The notes beneath the pieces were generated by a model. The model worked only from the letters and a program-made list of their open reading frames with translations, did not search any database and was not told the origin of the DNA. From assembly GCF_021556395.1 (NCBI RefSeq), contig NZ_JAKGCS010000008.1, positions 65,654-129,653 on the forward strand: 64,000 bases of DNA, in the 5' to 3' direction. This DNA is from Acuticoccus kalidii (GTDB taxonomy: Bacteria > Pseudomonadota > Alphaproteobacteria > Rhizobiales > Amorphaceae). The position numbers were made by a program, and so were the translations under genes. Shown one piece after another: positions 32,819-41,093 of the stretch (positions within the stretch are counted from its first letter, which is position 1; each line of letters opens with the position of its first letter).

Positions 32819-33847
32819 ATGAGTGAAACACTTGCTGGCATCGCTGATGCGATGGTGCAGGACGGTCAGGGGATCCTGGCAGCCGACGAAAGCACCGGCA
32901 CCATCAAGAAGCGCTTCGATCAAATCGGCCTCGAGAATGTCGAAGAGAATCGCCGTGCCTATCGCGAGTTGCTCTTCACCTCCGACGAGGCGATGCGGGA
33001 CTATGTCTCCGGCGTCATCCTGTTCGACGAGACGATCCGCCAGTCCGCGAAGGACGGCACCCGCTTCGTCGACCTGATGAAGGCGGCCGGTGCCGTCCCC
33101 GGCATCAAGGTCGACAAGGGCGCCAAGCCGCTCGCCGGCTTCCCCGGCGAATCGGTGACCGCGGGCCTCGACGGTCTGCGCGAGCGGCTCCAGGAATATT
33201 ACGAGCTCGGCGCCCGCTTTGCGAAGTGGCGCGGCGTGATCGACATCGCCGAGGGGCTGCCGACGACGGGCGCCATCCGCGCCAACGCGCACGCCCTCGC
33301 GCGTTATGCCGCGCTCTGCCAGGAGAACGGCATCGTCCCGATCGTGGAGCCCGAGGTCCTGATGGACGGGCCGAACGCCAGCCACACGGTCGAGCGCTGC
33401 TATGAGGTGACGGAGGAGACGCTCAAGATCGTCTTCGACGCGCTCTATGACATGCGGGTCGATCTCACGGGCATGATCTTGAAGCCGAACATGGTCGTGC
33501 CGGGTCAGAAGGGGCCGCAGGTCTCGCCGGAGACGGTCGCCGAGATGACCATCGCCTGCCTCAAAGCGACGGTGCCGTCGGCGGTGCCGGGCATCGCGTT
33601 CCTGTCGGGCGGTCAGTCCGACGAGCTCGCGACCGAGCACCTCGCGATCATGAACAAGATCGGCGGCTTCCCCTGGAAGATGACCTTCTCCTATGGGCGG
33701 GCGCTGCAGCAGGCGGCGATCAAGACCTGGGCGGGGCGTGCGGAGAACGTGGCGGCGGCGCAAGCGGCCTTCACCCACCGCGCGAAGATGAACGGTCGCG
33801 CGGCGATGGGCCTCTGGAGCCCTGAAGACGAGCGCGAGGCGGCCTGA
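32819..33847 (+). CDS. fba: Class I fructose-bisphosphate aldolase
   Basis: 342 residues with AAGGAGA before the ATG. Splits fructose-1,6-bisphosphate to two triose phosphates by Schiff-base chemistry. Class I marks: ILAADESTGTIKKRF at the N-terminus, KVDKGAKPL, FAKWRGVIDI, IVPIVEPEVLMDG, the Schiff-base lysine in GMILKPNMVVPG, and GIAFLSGGQSDELAT. This animal-type class I enzyme is metal-independent, unlike the class II enzyme of many bacteria. Transcribed after pgk. Confidence 0.97.
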   Translation: MSETLAGIADAMVQDGQGILAADESTGTIKKRFDQIGLENVEENRRAYRELLFTSDEAMRDYVSGVILFDETIRQSAKDGTRFVDLMKAAGAVPGIKVDKGAKPLAGFPGESVTAGLDGLRERLQEYYELGARFAKWRGVIDIAEGLPTTGAIRANAHALARYAALCQENGIVPIVEPEVLMDGPNASHTVERCYEVTEETLKIVFDALYDMRVDLTGMILKPNMVVPGQKGPQVSPETVAEMTIACLKATVPSAVPGIAFLSGGQSDELATEHLAIMNKIGGFPWKMTFSYGRALQQAAIKTWAGRAENVAAAQAAFTHRAKMNGRAAMGLWSPEDEREAA

Positions 33848-33857
33848 TTACGCTCCC

Positions 33858-34451
33858 TTGCGATCGCGACTGATCCTCTCAGCCCCCCAAGACGCCGACA
33901 GCGCCGCCATCGAAAAGGCGCTGTCGGCCGGGGATGTCGCCGCGCTGGTCATTCCGGCCGGCGCGACGCATTTGCGCGCCATCGTGGCGGCGACCCAGAA
34001 TGCGGGCGCCGCCGCGCTGCTCGGCTATGATTTCGCCGAGGGAGACCGGCCGCCATGGCCGCTCGCTTACGGTGCCGACGGGGTTCACGCCGCCGGCGAC
34101 CTTGCGGCGCGGTCCACCGCCGTTGACACACGCCCGGAAGGTGCCACCATCGGGGCGATCGCCACCAATCGCCATGAGGCGATGAGTTTGGGCGAACTCG
34201 GCGCGGACTATCTGTGGTTCGGCAACACCCGCACCCTCGACGAGGAAGCGGTGGAGCTGGGCATCTGGTGGCAGGCCGTGTTCGAAATCCCGGCGGTGGT
34301 GGCAGGTCCGTGTAATGCGGCGGCGATCGATCTGATGATCGCGACAAAGGTGGAGTTCATCGCCGTGGATGTGTTTTCGAGTGCCGAAGACCCTGGCGAT
34401 TGGGTCATGATGATCAACAATCGCCTCGATCAGGGCCTCGCTTCATCGTGA
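33858..34451 (+). CDS. ThiE-like (thiamine phosphate synthase fold) protein, divergent
   Basis: 197 residues from a TTG at 33858, with no strong ribosome site. The fold resembles ThiE: RLILSAP opening, repeated strand-helix units, GADGVHAAGDLAA where ThiE has a GVHLGQ-like loop, and IGAIATNRHEAMSLGELGAD followed by YLWFGNTRT where ThiE has a glycine-rich phosphate loop. The usual GPVFPTxTK-type motif is missing, so thiamine phosphate synthesis is doubtful. It lies between fba and the Sel1-repeat gene, overlapping the latter by four bases. Confidence 0.75.
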   Translation: MRSRLILSAPQDADSAAIEKALSAGDVAALVIPAGATHLRAIVAATQNAGAAALLGYDFAEGDRPPWPLAYGADGVHAAGDLAARSTAVDTRPEGATIGAIATNRHEAMSLGELGADYLWFGNTRTLDEEAVELGIWWQAVFEIPAVVAGPCNAAAIDLMIATKVEFIAVDVFSSAEDPGDWVMMINNRLDQGLASS

Positions 34452-36805
34452 GACGGATCGGGGCGGTCCTGATGTCCGCCGCGATCGGGATTGCGGCGGA
34501 AGGTGCCGTCGTCGCGCCGGCGCTCGGCCAGAGCACGGGCGCGGATTCGCGGCCTGCCGCCCAAACCACCGACGTCGAGACGCAATCCCTCGCGCCGCTT
34601 CCCGCGGCCGAGGCGGCCGAGGCGGTTCGCACCACCGACGCGCCGGACGCCGCCGCGGCCGAGGACGCCGCGGCGCAATCCACCGATGGGGCGTCGCCGT
34701 CGTCCGGCCCTGCCGCTTCCACGACCGCGGCCGAAACGGAACCCGGCGCCGACCCGCGCCCGCCGCGCACGATTTCCGAGGCGATTGCCCAGACCGCCGG
34801 CGAGCCGGGGGAGAGCGGCCCGGCCGCCGAACCCGCCGAAGCGGACAACCGTGACACGGCCCCCGCCGATCCGACCGAAACGTTGAGCGCCGAGACGGCC
34901 GACGAGGGCGCTGCCGCGTCGGAGGCGGAGGCAACCGACCCCGCCGCCTCGACGCCGACCGACCCGGCCGGCGAGGGCGACACCGCCGCGCAGCCTGACG
35001 ATCGCGCGGAGGATCCCACCGCGGTCACCGGGGCGCCCGAAGCCGTTCCGAGTGCGGCCGAAACACCTGTGACCGAAAACGCCGCGGCCGAAGCCATCGG
35101 GACCGATGGCGCGGACACCCCCGCGGGCCCGAGCCGCGATGCGGCAAATGCCGCGGACGGTGACGAGGCCGGCGCAGCCGCGCCCATCGAGGACGCCGAC
35201 GGGGCCGACGCCGAACCCCTGACACCTGCGACCGAGACGACATCAGCGACCGGGACCGGCGAGACGCCGCAGCCCGGCACGCCCCCCGAGGCCGCCGGCG
35301 CTGCGCCCGGCGAGGCGGATGCGGCGGCGACCACGTCCGAGACCGACCCCACGCCGCCGGCGACGGCGAGTGCGCCTGGCGAGGCGACCGCAGAGCCGGA
35401 CGACGAGACGGCTGCGCGAGAGCCGGTGAACCCGGCCGCATCGCCCAGCACCGAGCCGTCATCCGCCGCGTCCTCATCGACCGAACCGGCACCGACCGCA
35501 CCGACAACGGGCCTGCCGGGCCTCGCGCGATCGACGCCTCCGATCGCCGCCCCGGCCGAGGAAGCCGCACTCCCCGGTGTGCTGCGCCAAGGCGGCGAGA
35601 CCCCGGCAACGGGACCGTTGCCCCGTCCCAATCCCGATGATCCGCGTCCCGGTAGTAATCCGCGGTCCGCCGATGACAACCGGTTGCCGCCATCGCTGAT
35701 GCAGCGGACGCCCGGAACCGCCGATCTGATGCTGGAGCAGGCCGAGAATCGGGCGCACCGCTTCTTGCCGATGCCGCTCTCGCGTCCGATGCAGATCCCG
35801 CAACAGGAAGCGCCCGGCGTCGTCGTGTCGAGCGCGCGCACCGACGAGTCCGCCACCGCGACCGATGCGCTCGACGTCCCCGGTTCGTTCATGGGTCTCG
35901 ACGGCGGAACGGCGCGTGACGTGACGATCCCCGATTCGATGCTGGCCGCCGCCGGTACCGCGCCGGGACAGCTGTCCCTCGCCGACTTCGCCTTCGGCGC
36001 CTACCAGCGCGGGCTCTATCGCACCGCCTTTCAGGTCGCCCTGCGCGCCGCGGCGAACGACGATCCCGACGCGTCGGCCCTCATCGGCCGCCTCTATGAA
36101 GAGGCGCTCGGCCAGGAGCAGGACTTTGCCAAGGCGGCGGGCTGGTACGCGATCGCCTCCGATCTCGGCAACGCGCAGGCGCAGAACCGGCTCGGCGCGA
36201 TGCTTCTCGCCGGCCGCGGCGTGCCGCAGAATTCGGCGCGCGCGGCCGAGGTGTTCGAGGCGGCCGCCGACGCCGGAAGCCCCGACGCGGCGCACAGCCT
36301 CGCGCTGATGCTCCTCAAGGGCGAGGGCCGGTCGACGGATGCGCAAACGGCGCTCAAGTTCATGCGGATGGCGGCGATGGGCGGCGACGTCGCCGCGCAG
36401 TTCGCGCTCGCGGTGATGTACGAAGAGGGGCAGGGGACGCTGCCGGACGAGGCGGAGGCGACCTATTGGTATGGCCGGGCCGCGGCGGCGGGCGATAAAT
36501 CGGCGATGCTCGATTATGCCCTGCGCATCTTCAACGGCGTCGGGGCGGAGCCGGACGAGGCGGTCGGCGCGCGCTATTTCGGCCGGGCCGCCCGCGCGGG
36601 CAATCCGGTCGCGATGAACCGTTATGCGCGGCTGCTCGCCAATGGCCGCGGGGTGAAGCCCGATCCGGTCGAGGCCATCAAGTGGCATCTCCTCGCGCGG
36701 CAGGCCGGCCTGTCCGATCTCTTCATGGACGGCTTCATGGGCACCGCCGATCCCGATATCGTCGCCGAAGCGCGGCGGCGGGCGGCGACCTTCGTCGGCG
36801 GTTGA
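34448..36805 (+). CDS. Sel1-like repeat exported protein with long acidic low-complexity region
   Basis: 785 residues from the GTG at 34448, which overlaps the previous stop (GTGA). A signal peptide ends near residue 28 (APALGQ). Residues about 30-400 are nearly all Ala, Glu, Asp, Pro, Thr and Ser, predicted disordered and acidic. A basic/Pro linker follows (about 405-470). Residues about 510-775 hold six or seven Sel1 repeats of 36 residues, e.g. AQNRLGAMLLAGRGVPQNS and AQFALAVMYEEGQG. Such repeats mediate protein contacts; the periplasmic members regulate exopolysaccharide or envelope processes (ExoR-like). Function here is not known. Confidence 0.85.
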   Translation: MRRIGAVLMSAAIGIAAEGAVVAPALGQSTGADSRPAAQTTDVETQSLAPLPAAEAAEAVRTTDAPDAAAAEDAAAQSTDGASPSSGPAASTTAAETEPGADPRPPRTISEAIAQTAGEPGESGPAAEPAEADNRDTAPADPTETLSAETADEGAAASEAEATDPAASTPTDPAGEGDTAAQPDDRAEDPTAVTGAPEAVPSAAETPVTENAAAEAIGTDGADTPAGPSRDAANAADGDEAGAAAPIEDADGADAEPLTPATETTSATGTGETPQPGTPPEAAGAAPGEADAAATTSETDPTPPATASAPGEATAEPDDETAAREPVNPAASPSTEPSSAASSSTEPAPTAPTTGLPGLARSTPPIAAPAEEAALPGVLRQGGETPATGPLPRPNPDDPRPGSNPRSADDNRLPPSLMQRTPGTADLMLEQAENRAHRFLPMPLSRPMQIPQQEAPGVVVSSARTDESATATDALDVPGSFMGLDGGTARDVTIPDSMLAAAGTAPGQLSLADFAFGAYQRGLYRTAFQVALRAAANDDPDASALIGRLYEEALGQEQDFAKAAGWYAIASDLGNAQAQNRLGAMLLAGRGVPQNSARAAEVFEAAADAGSPDAAHSLALMLLKGEGRSTDAQTALKFMRMAAMGGDVAAQFALAVMYEEGQGTLPDEAEATYWYGRAAAAGDKSAMLDYALRIFNGVGAEPDEAVGARYFGRAARAGNPVAMNRYARLLANGRGVKPDPVEAIKWHLLARQAGLSDLFMDGFMGTADPDIVAEARRRAATFVGG

Positions 36806-37005
36806 ACCGTCGCCGTCGGCCGCTAGGCGCGGGTGGGGTTGGCAAACGTTCGCCGATCGACGACATAGCGCTCACCTCAATCGAAGCCGGTGTCCCCGCT
36901 TGCGATCGGCCGCAGCCTGTGGTTTCCACGCGGAACCGCGCCGGGCGCGCGTGCCATGCACGGATTCCGGTCACGTCATATCAATCAGATGTCTAGAGCT
37001 CGGCC

Positions 37006-37569
37006 ATGAAAATCAACGGCAACGAAATACGCCCCGGCAACGTGCTGGAGCACCAGGGGACCCTCTGGGCCGCCGTCAAGGTGCAGCACGTGAAGCCCGG
37101 CAAGGGCGGCGCCTTCGCCCAGGTGGAACTCAAGAACCTCCTCGACGGGCGCAAGCTCAACGAGCGTTTCCGCTCCGCCGACACCGTCGAGCGCGTCCGC
37201 CTCGAGCAGAAGGACTTCCAGTTCCTGTACGAGCAAGGCGACGACCTCGTGTTCATGGACACGTCGACCTACGAGCAGCTCGAGCTCGCGAAGGACTTTG
37301 TCGGCGACCGCGCCGCCTTCCTCCAGGACGGCATGATGGTCACCGTCGAGATGTACGAGGAAAGGCCGATCGGCATTTCCCTTCCCCAGCACGTCACCCT
37401 CGAAATCTCCGAGGCCGATGCCGTGGTGAAGGGGCAGACGGCGTCCTCCTCCTACAAGCCGGCGGTGCTCGAGAACGGCGTCAAGGTCATGGTGCCGCCC
37501 TTCATCGGCGCGGGTGAGAAGATCGTGGTCGATACCGAAGAGGTCGCCTACGTCCGCCGCGCCGACTGA
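37006..37569 (+). CDS. efp: Translation elongation factor P
   Basis: 187 residues, three beta-barrel domains as in all EF-P. The N-terminal KOW-like domain has the modification loop [12 protein letters not shown], whose Lys (position 34 region) is the site beta-lysylated in species with EpmA/EpmB. Domains 2 and 3 follow with [20 protein letters not shown] and [18 protein letters not shown]. It relieves ribosome stalling at consecutive prolines. suhB follows after 15 bases in the same direction. Confidence 0.98.
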   Translation: MKINGNEIRPGNVLEHQGTLWAAVKVQHVKPGKGGAFAQVELKNLLDGRKLNERFRSADTVERVRLEQKDFQFLYEQGDDLVFMDTSTYEQLELAKDFVGDRAAFLQDGMMVTVEMYEERPIGISLPQHVTLEISEADAVVKGQTASSSYKPAVLENGVKVMVPPFIGAGEKIVVDTEEVAYVRRAD

Positions 37570-37584
37570 AGAGGGGACGACGAC

Positions 37585-38394
37585 ATGGCCCGTTCGGCCC
37601 TACTCAATGTGATGGTCGCGGCCGCCGAAAAGGCCGGGCGAAGCCTCGCCCGCGATTTCGGCGAGGTGGAAAATCTCCAGGTCTCGCGCAAGGGGCCGGC
37701 CGATTTCGTGTCGAAGGCGGACATGCGCGCCGAGGAGATCGTCTATCGCGAGCTGTCGAAGGCGCGCCCCGGTTACGGCTTTCTGATGGAGGAGTCCGGC
37801 TCCACCAAGGGCGAGGACGACCAGCATCGCTGGATCGTCGATCCGCTCGACGGGACGAGCAACTTCCTCCACGGCGTGCCGATCTTCTGCGTCTCGATCG
37901 CGCTCGAGCGGCAGGGCGAGCTGGTGGCGGGCGTCATCTACAACCCGGTGATGAACGAGCTCTTCGTCGCCGAGCGGGGTGGCGGCGCCTTCCTCAATGA
38001 CCGGCGCATTCGCGTCGCGGCGCGCACGGACCTTGCCGATTCGCTGATCGCGACGGGGCTGCCCTTTCTCGGCCACGGCAATCAGGTCCAGACGCTGTCG
38101 GAGTTGCAGCCGCTGATGAGCCGGGTCGCCGGCATTCGTCGCGCGGGGGCGGCCGCGATCGATCTCGCCTGGGTCGCCGCAGGCCGCTATGACGGCTATT
38201 GGGAGCACGACCTCAAGCCGTGGGACATCGCGGCCGGGGTCGTTCTGGTGCGCGAGGCGGGCGGCTTCGTGACCGCGCCCGACGGAAGCGATAGAATGCT
38301 CGCCACGGGGTCGGTCGTCGCCGGCAACGAAACTCTGCATCGCGCGCTGACGAAGACGCTGCGCGCCGCGAGCGAAGGCCGGGCGATCCGCTGA
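37585..38394 (+). CDS. suhB: Inositol-1-monophosphatase (SuhB type)
   Basis: 269 residues, GAGGGGACG ahead of the ATG. Mg2+ site motifs are KADMRAEEIV, EESG, WIVDPLDGTSNFLHG and HDLKPWDIAAGVVLVREAGG. The protein resembles bacterial SuhB, which besides hydrolysing inositol-1-phosphate acts in rRNA transcription antitermination in E. coli. The efp-suhB pairing is common in Hyphomicrobiales. A second IMPase-like gene at 12.3 kb is much less similar. Confidence 0.93.
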   Translation: MARSALLNVMVAAAEKAGRSLARDFGEVENLQVSRKGPADFVSKADMRAEEIVYRELSKARPGYGFLMEESGSTKGEDDQHRWIVDPLDGTSNFLHGVPIFCVSIALERQGELVAGVIYNPVMNELFVAERGGGAFLNDRRIRVAARTDLADSLIATGLPFLGHGNQVQTLSELQPLMSRVAGIRRAGAAAIDLAWVAAGRYDGYWEHDLKPWDIAAGVVLVREAGGFVTAPDGSDRMLATGSVVAGNETLHRALTKTLRAASEGRAIR

Positions 38395-38565
38395 CGCGCC
38401 GCCCTTCGCGGACGGTCCGGAGCGTCCACGTGGCGCCGATCGGTCCGTTCGCTAAGGCGGCGTTCAGATTGGATCGGTCTTATAGTGTTGATGGCGGCGC
38501 ACTCGGCGTCGCCGCGCCAGCCAATGGCGTTTCTCCCGTAACGAACTTCGGCTACACGTGAGAAT

Positions 38566-39558
38566 ATGGCGCGCAAGAAGGATCCTTACCGTCTGAGCAC
38601 CCCGCAGGTTTACCTGTGGCGGATGGTGCTGTTCGTCATTCTCGTGGCGTTCCTGATCTTCATGCAGTTCGGGACCGTCATGACAGCGTTCATGGCGAAC
38701 CCGATCCTCAACGGCCTGATCATCGCGGTCGGGGTGATCGGCATCCTCCTCGCCGTCGTGATGGTGACGCGGCTGTTCCGGGAAATCGCCTGGGTCAACC
38801 GCTTCCGCGTCGGCGCACCGCCACAGCGGCGTCAGCCGGTCCTCCTCGCGCCGATGGCGACGCTGCTGCGCGACGGGGTGGAGGAGACGGTGATGAGCGC
38901 CGTCACCATGCGCACGATCCTCGACACCGTCGGCACCCGGCTCGACGAGCAGCGGGACATCCTGCGCTATCTCATCGGTCTCCTGGTCTTTCTCGGCCTT
39001 CTCGGCACCTTCTACGGCCTGTTGCAGACGATTTCGTCCGTCGGGGCGACCATCAACTCGCTCGACGTGACGTCTGGCGATTCGGCCGTCATCTTCCAGG
39101 ATCTGAAGGCCGGCCTTCAGGCCCCGCTCGTCGGCATGGGCACGGCCTTTTCCTCCTCGCTGTTCGGCCTCACCGGCTCGCTGATCGTCGGCTTTCTCGA
39201 CCTTCAGGCGGGGCAGGCGCAGAACCGCTTTTATACCGAGCTCGAAGACTGGCTCTCGACGCTGACCGACATCGTGGACGACTATGACGCCGCGACCGCC
39301 GCGCAGGCGACGATCGACCTGCAACGCTCGGTCGACCATCTCGCCGAGATCGTCGCGAACCAGGCCGGCGGCGGCGACCGGCAGACGGCCAAAGCCCTCG
39401 CGACGCTGGCCGAGGGGATACAGGCGATCGTGAAGAACGCACGGCGCGAACAGAAGGTGTTGATCGACTGGGCCGAAGCGCAGGGCGCGCAGAACGAACG
39501 GATCGAGGAACTCCTCGTCCGCCTCAACAACGCGCTCGAGCAGGACGAGCGCGCTTGA
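38566..39558 (+). CDS. MotA/TolQ/ExbB-like proton channel subunit
   Basis: 330 residues. About four membrane helices: residues 18-40, 45-67, and a pair around 130-150 and 190-212 with the conserved LGTFYGLLQTI and APLVGMGTAFSSSLFGLTGS blocks of the MotA/TolQ/ExbB family. A C-terminal cytoplasmic helical tail of about 115 residues ends with ERIEELLVRLNNALEQ. The next gene, 11 bases on, encodes an OmpA-domain partner, so the two likely form a proton-driven stator-like complex contacting peptidoglycan. It is not the flagellar MotA (no flagellar genes and different length); the pair is conserved in rhizobia. Confidence 0.88.
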   Translation: MARKKDPYRLSTPQVYLWRMVLFVILVAFLIFMQFGTVMTAFMANPILNGLIIAVGVIGILLAVVMVTRLFREIAWVNRFRVGAPPQRRQPVLLAPMATLLRDGVEETVMSAVTMRTILDTVGTRLDEQRDILRYLIGLLVFLGLLGTFYGLLQTISSVGATINSLDVTSGDSAVIFQDLKAGLQAPLVGMGTAFSSSLFGLTGSLIVGFLDLQAGQAQNRFYTELEDWLSTLTDIVDDYDAATAAQATIDLQRSVDHLAEIVANQAGGGDRQTAKALATLAEGIQAIVKNARREQKVLIDWAEAQGAQNERIEELLVRLNNALEQDERA

Positions 39559-39569
39559 GGGGCTGACAG

Positions 39570-40595
39570 ATGCCACTCGTTTCCCGACGCCGCGACACCC
39601 GTGCCGATTATTGGCCCGGCTTCGTCGACGCGATGGCGACGCTGCTCCTCGTCATCATTTTCCTGTTGTCGCTCTTCATGCTGTCCCAGTTCTTCCTCAG
39701 CCAGGAGCTGTCGGGGCGGGAGACGGCGCTTGCTCGGCTGAACGCGCAGATCGCCGAACTGTCCGAGCTTCTCGCGCTGGAGCGCGCCGGCAGCAGCGAG
39801 CAGGCCGACGAGGTTCTCCAGATGCGGGCGAGCCTCGACGACCTCGTGGCCCAGCGCGACCAACTCCAGGGCCGCCTCGCCAGCGAGACCGCGACCGGAG
39901 TGGGGCAGGGCGACGAGATGTCGGACCTCCGCCGCGAGCTCGAGAACGAGCAGGAACTCGGCGCCGACGCCCTGTCGCGCGTCGCGCTCCTCAACCAGCA
40001 GGTCCGCGCCCTGCGCCGGCAGATCGGCGCGCTCGAAGAGGCGCTCGACGCGTCCGAGGCCCGCGGGCGGGAAAGTCAGACGCAGCTCGCCGATCTCGGC
40101 CGGCGGCTCAATGTCGCGCTCGCCGAGCGGGTGCAGATCCTGAACCGCTTCCGGTCGGACTTTTTCGGCCGCCTGCGCGAGATCCTCGCCCAGCGCTCCG
40201 GTATCGAGATCGTCGGCGACCGGTTCGTCTTCCAGTCCGAGGTGCTGTTTCCGACCGGGTCGGACGTCCTCAATCCCGAAGGGCAGGAGGAGATGGGCAA
40301 GCTCGCCGCCCAGCTCATCGAGCTCAACGCCGAGATTCCGGACGATATCGACTGGGTCTTGCGCGTCGACGGGCACACGGATGCGCGGCCGATTTCGGGT
40401 GGCCGCTTCCGCAGCAACTGGGAGCTATCGGCCGCCCGCGCGATTTCGGTCGTGCAATATCTGATTGGCCAGGGCGTGCCGCCGGAACGGCTGGTCGCGG
40501 CCGGTTTCGGTGAGTTCCGGCCACTCGATCCGGGCGAGACGCCCGAGGCTTACGAGCGCAATCGCCGCATCGAGCTGAAACTCACCGAACGCTGA
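39570..40595 (+). CDS. OmpA/MotB-like peptidoglycan-binding protein
   Basis: 341 residues. One N-terminal membrane helix (VDAMATLLLVIIFLLSLFML, with an Asp before it as in MotB/TolR), a long coiled coil (about residues 48-180), then an OmpA C-terminal domain with LFPTGSDVLNPEGQEEM, LRVDGHTDARPI, WELSAARAISVVQYLI and RRIELKL. It would anchor in the inner membrane and bind peptidoglycan, paired with the preceding MotA/TolQ-like subunit. Confidence 0.92.
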   Translation: MPLVSRRRDTRADYWPGFVDAMATLLLVIIFLLSLFMLSQFFLSQELSGRETALARLNAQIAELSELLALERAGSSEQADEVLQMRASLDDLVAQRDQLQGRLASETATGVGQGDEMSDLRRELENEQELGADALSRVALLNQQVRALRRQIGALEEALDASEARGRESQTQLADLGRRLNVALAERVQILNRFRSDFFGRLREILAQRSGIEIVGDRFVFQSEVLFPTGSDVLNPEGQEEMGKLAAQLIELNAEIPDDIDWVLRVDGHTDARPISGGRFRSNWELSAARAISVVQYLIGQGVPPERLVAAGFGEFRPLDPGETPEAYERNRRIELKLTER

Positions 40596-40905
40596 TCCCC
40601 GCTCGTGGGGCGCGAGGAACGCGTTGCAAGCCGCGTGAGGCGTCTTTCTGCCTTGCGCCGGCGCATGATGGCGTTCCGTCCCGCACCGCCTATATCGCCG
40701 CCTGAGGGGCAGCGTGGGCCAAGGCCCGCGTGGGAGCCTCCTCGCCGCGACGACCTCCAGGCCAGCCTTCCGCGATGACGCGGCGGGCCGCATGCCATGC
40801 CGGGACCAGCGCGCGCCATGATGCGGGCAACGGTGCGCGGGCAAGGGTACGCAAGCAAGGGTCCGGGAGGGTCGCCGGCCGCCTCGTAAGGGAATTCGAC
40901 GCCTT
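40596..40905. other. 310-bp region without a supported gene
   Basis: GC-rich. CGTGGGCC (40713-40720) can pair with GGCCCGCG (40723-40730) as a possible terminator of the MotA/OmpA-like pair. Only shadow frames of unlikely composition on both strands. Confidence 0.4.
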
Positions 40906-41046
40906 ATGCCTTTCGATGCTGGATGGCTCGTGACCGCTTTCGGATCGCTCGTCGCGATCCTCGCCGTCGTGAACATCGCGCTCCTGGTGGGCCGTCTTCG
41001 GCAGAAGACGCAGAAACGCCGGAGCGCCAGACATCTGAGCGCCTGA
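40906..41046 (+). CDS. Small membrane protein (46 residues)
   Basis: ATG at 40906 to TGA at 41044-41046. It opens MPFDAGWLVTAFGSLVAILA, then VVNIALLVGRL and a basic tail (RQKTQKRRSARHLSA). One clear membrane helix with the positive tail predicted inside. TAAGGGA lies 13 bases upstream, a loose ribosome site. High third-position GC supports coding. No family recognised; it converges on the ABC exporter gene. Confidence 0.45.
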   Translation: MPFDAGWLVTAFGSLVAILAVVNIALLVGRLRQKTQKRRSARHLSA

Positions 41047-41093
41047 CGCCTGTCTGACGCCTGGCCACGCCCGCCATTCGTCGGCGCGGCGGC

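Noticed and set aside
33848-33858. A TPP riboswitch for the ThiE-like gene.
   Set aside because: Only ten bases separate it from fba, and no THI-box sequence is present.
38566-40595. Possible Zorya defence system, because of a MotA-like and OmpA/MotB-like pair.
   Set aside because: No ZorC, ZorD or ZorE-like genes are nearby; flanking genes are suhB and an ABC exporter, and the pair is typical of housekeeping envelope complexes in rhizobia.
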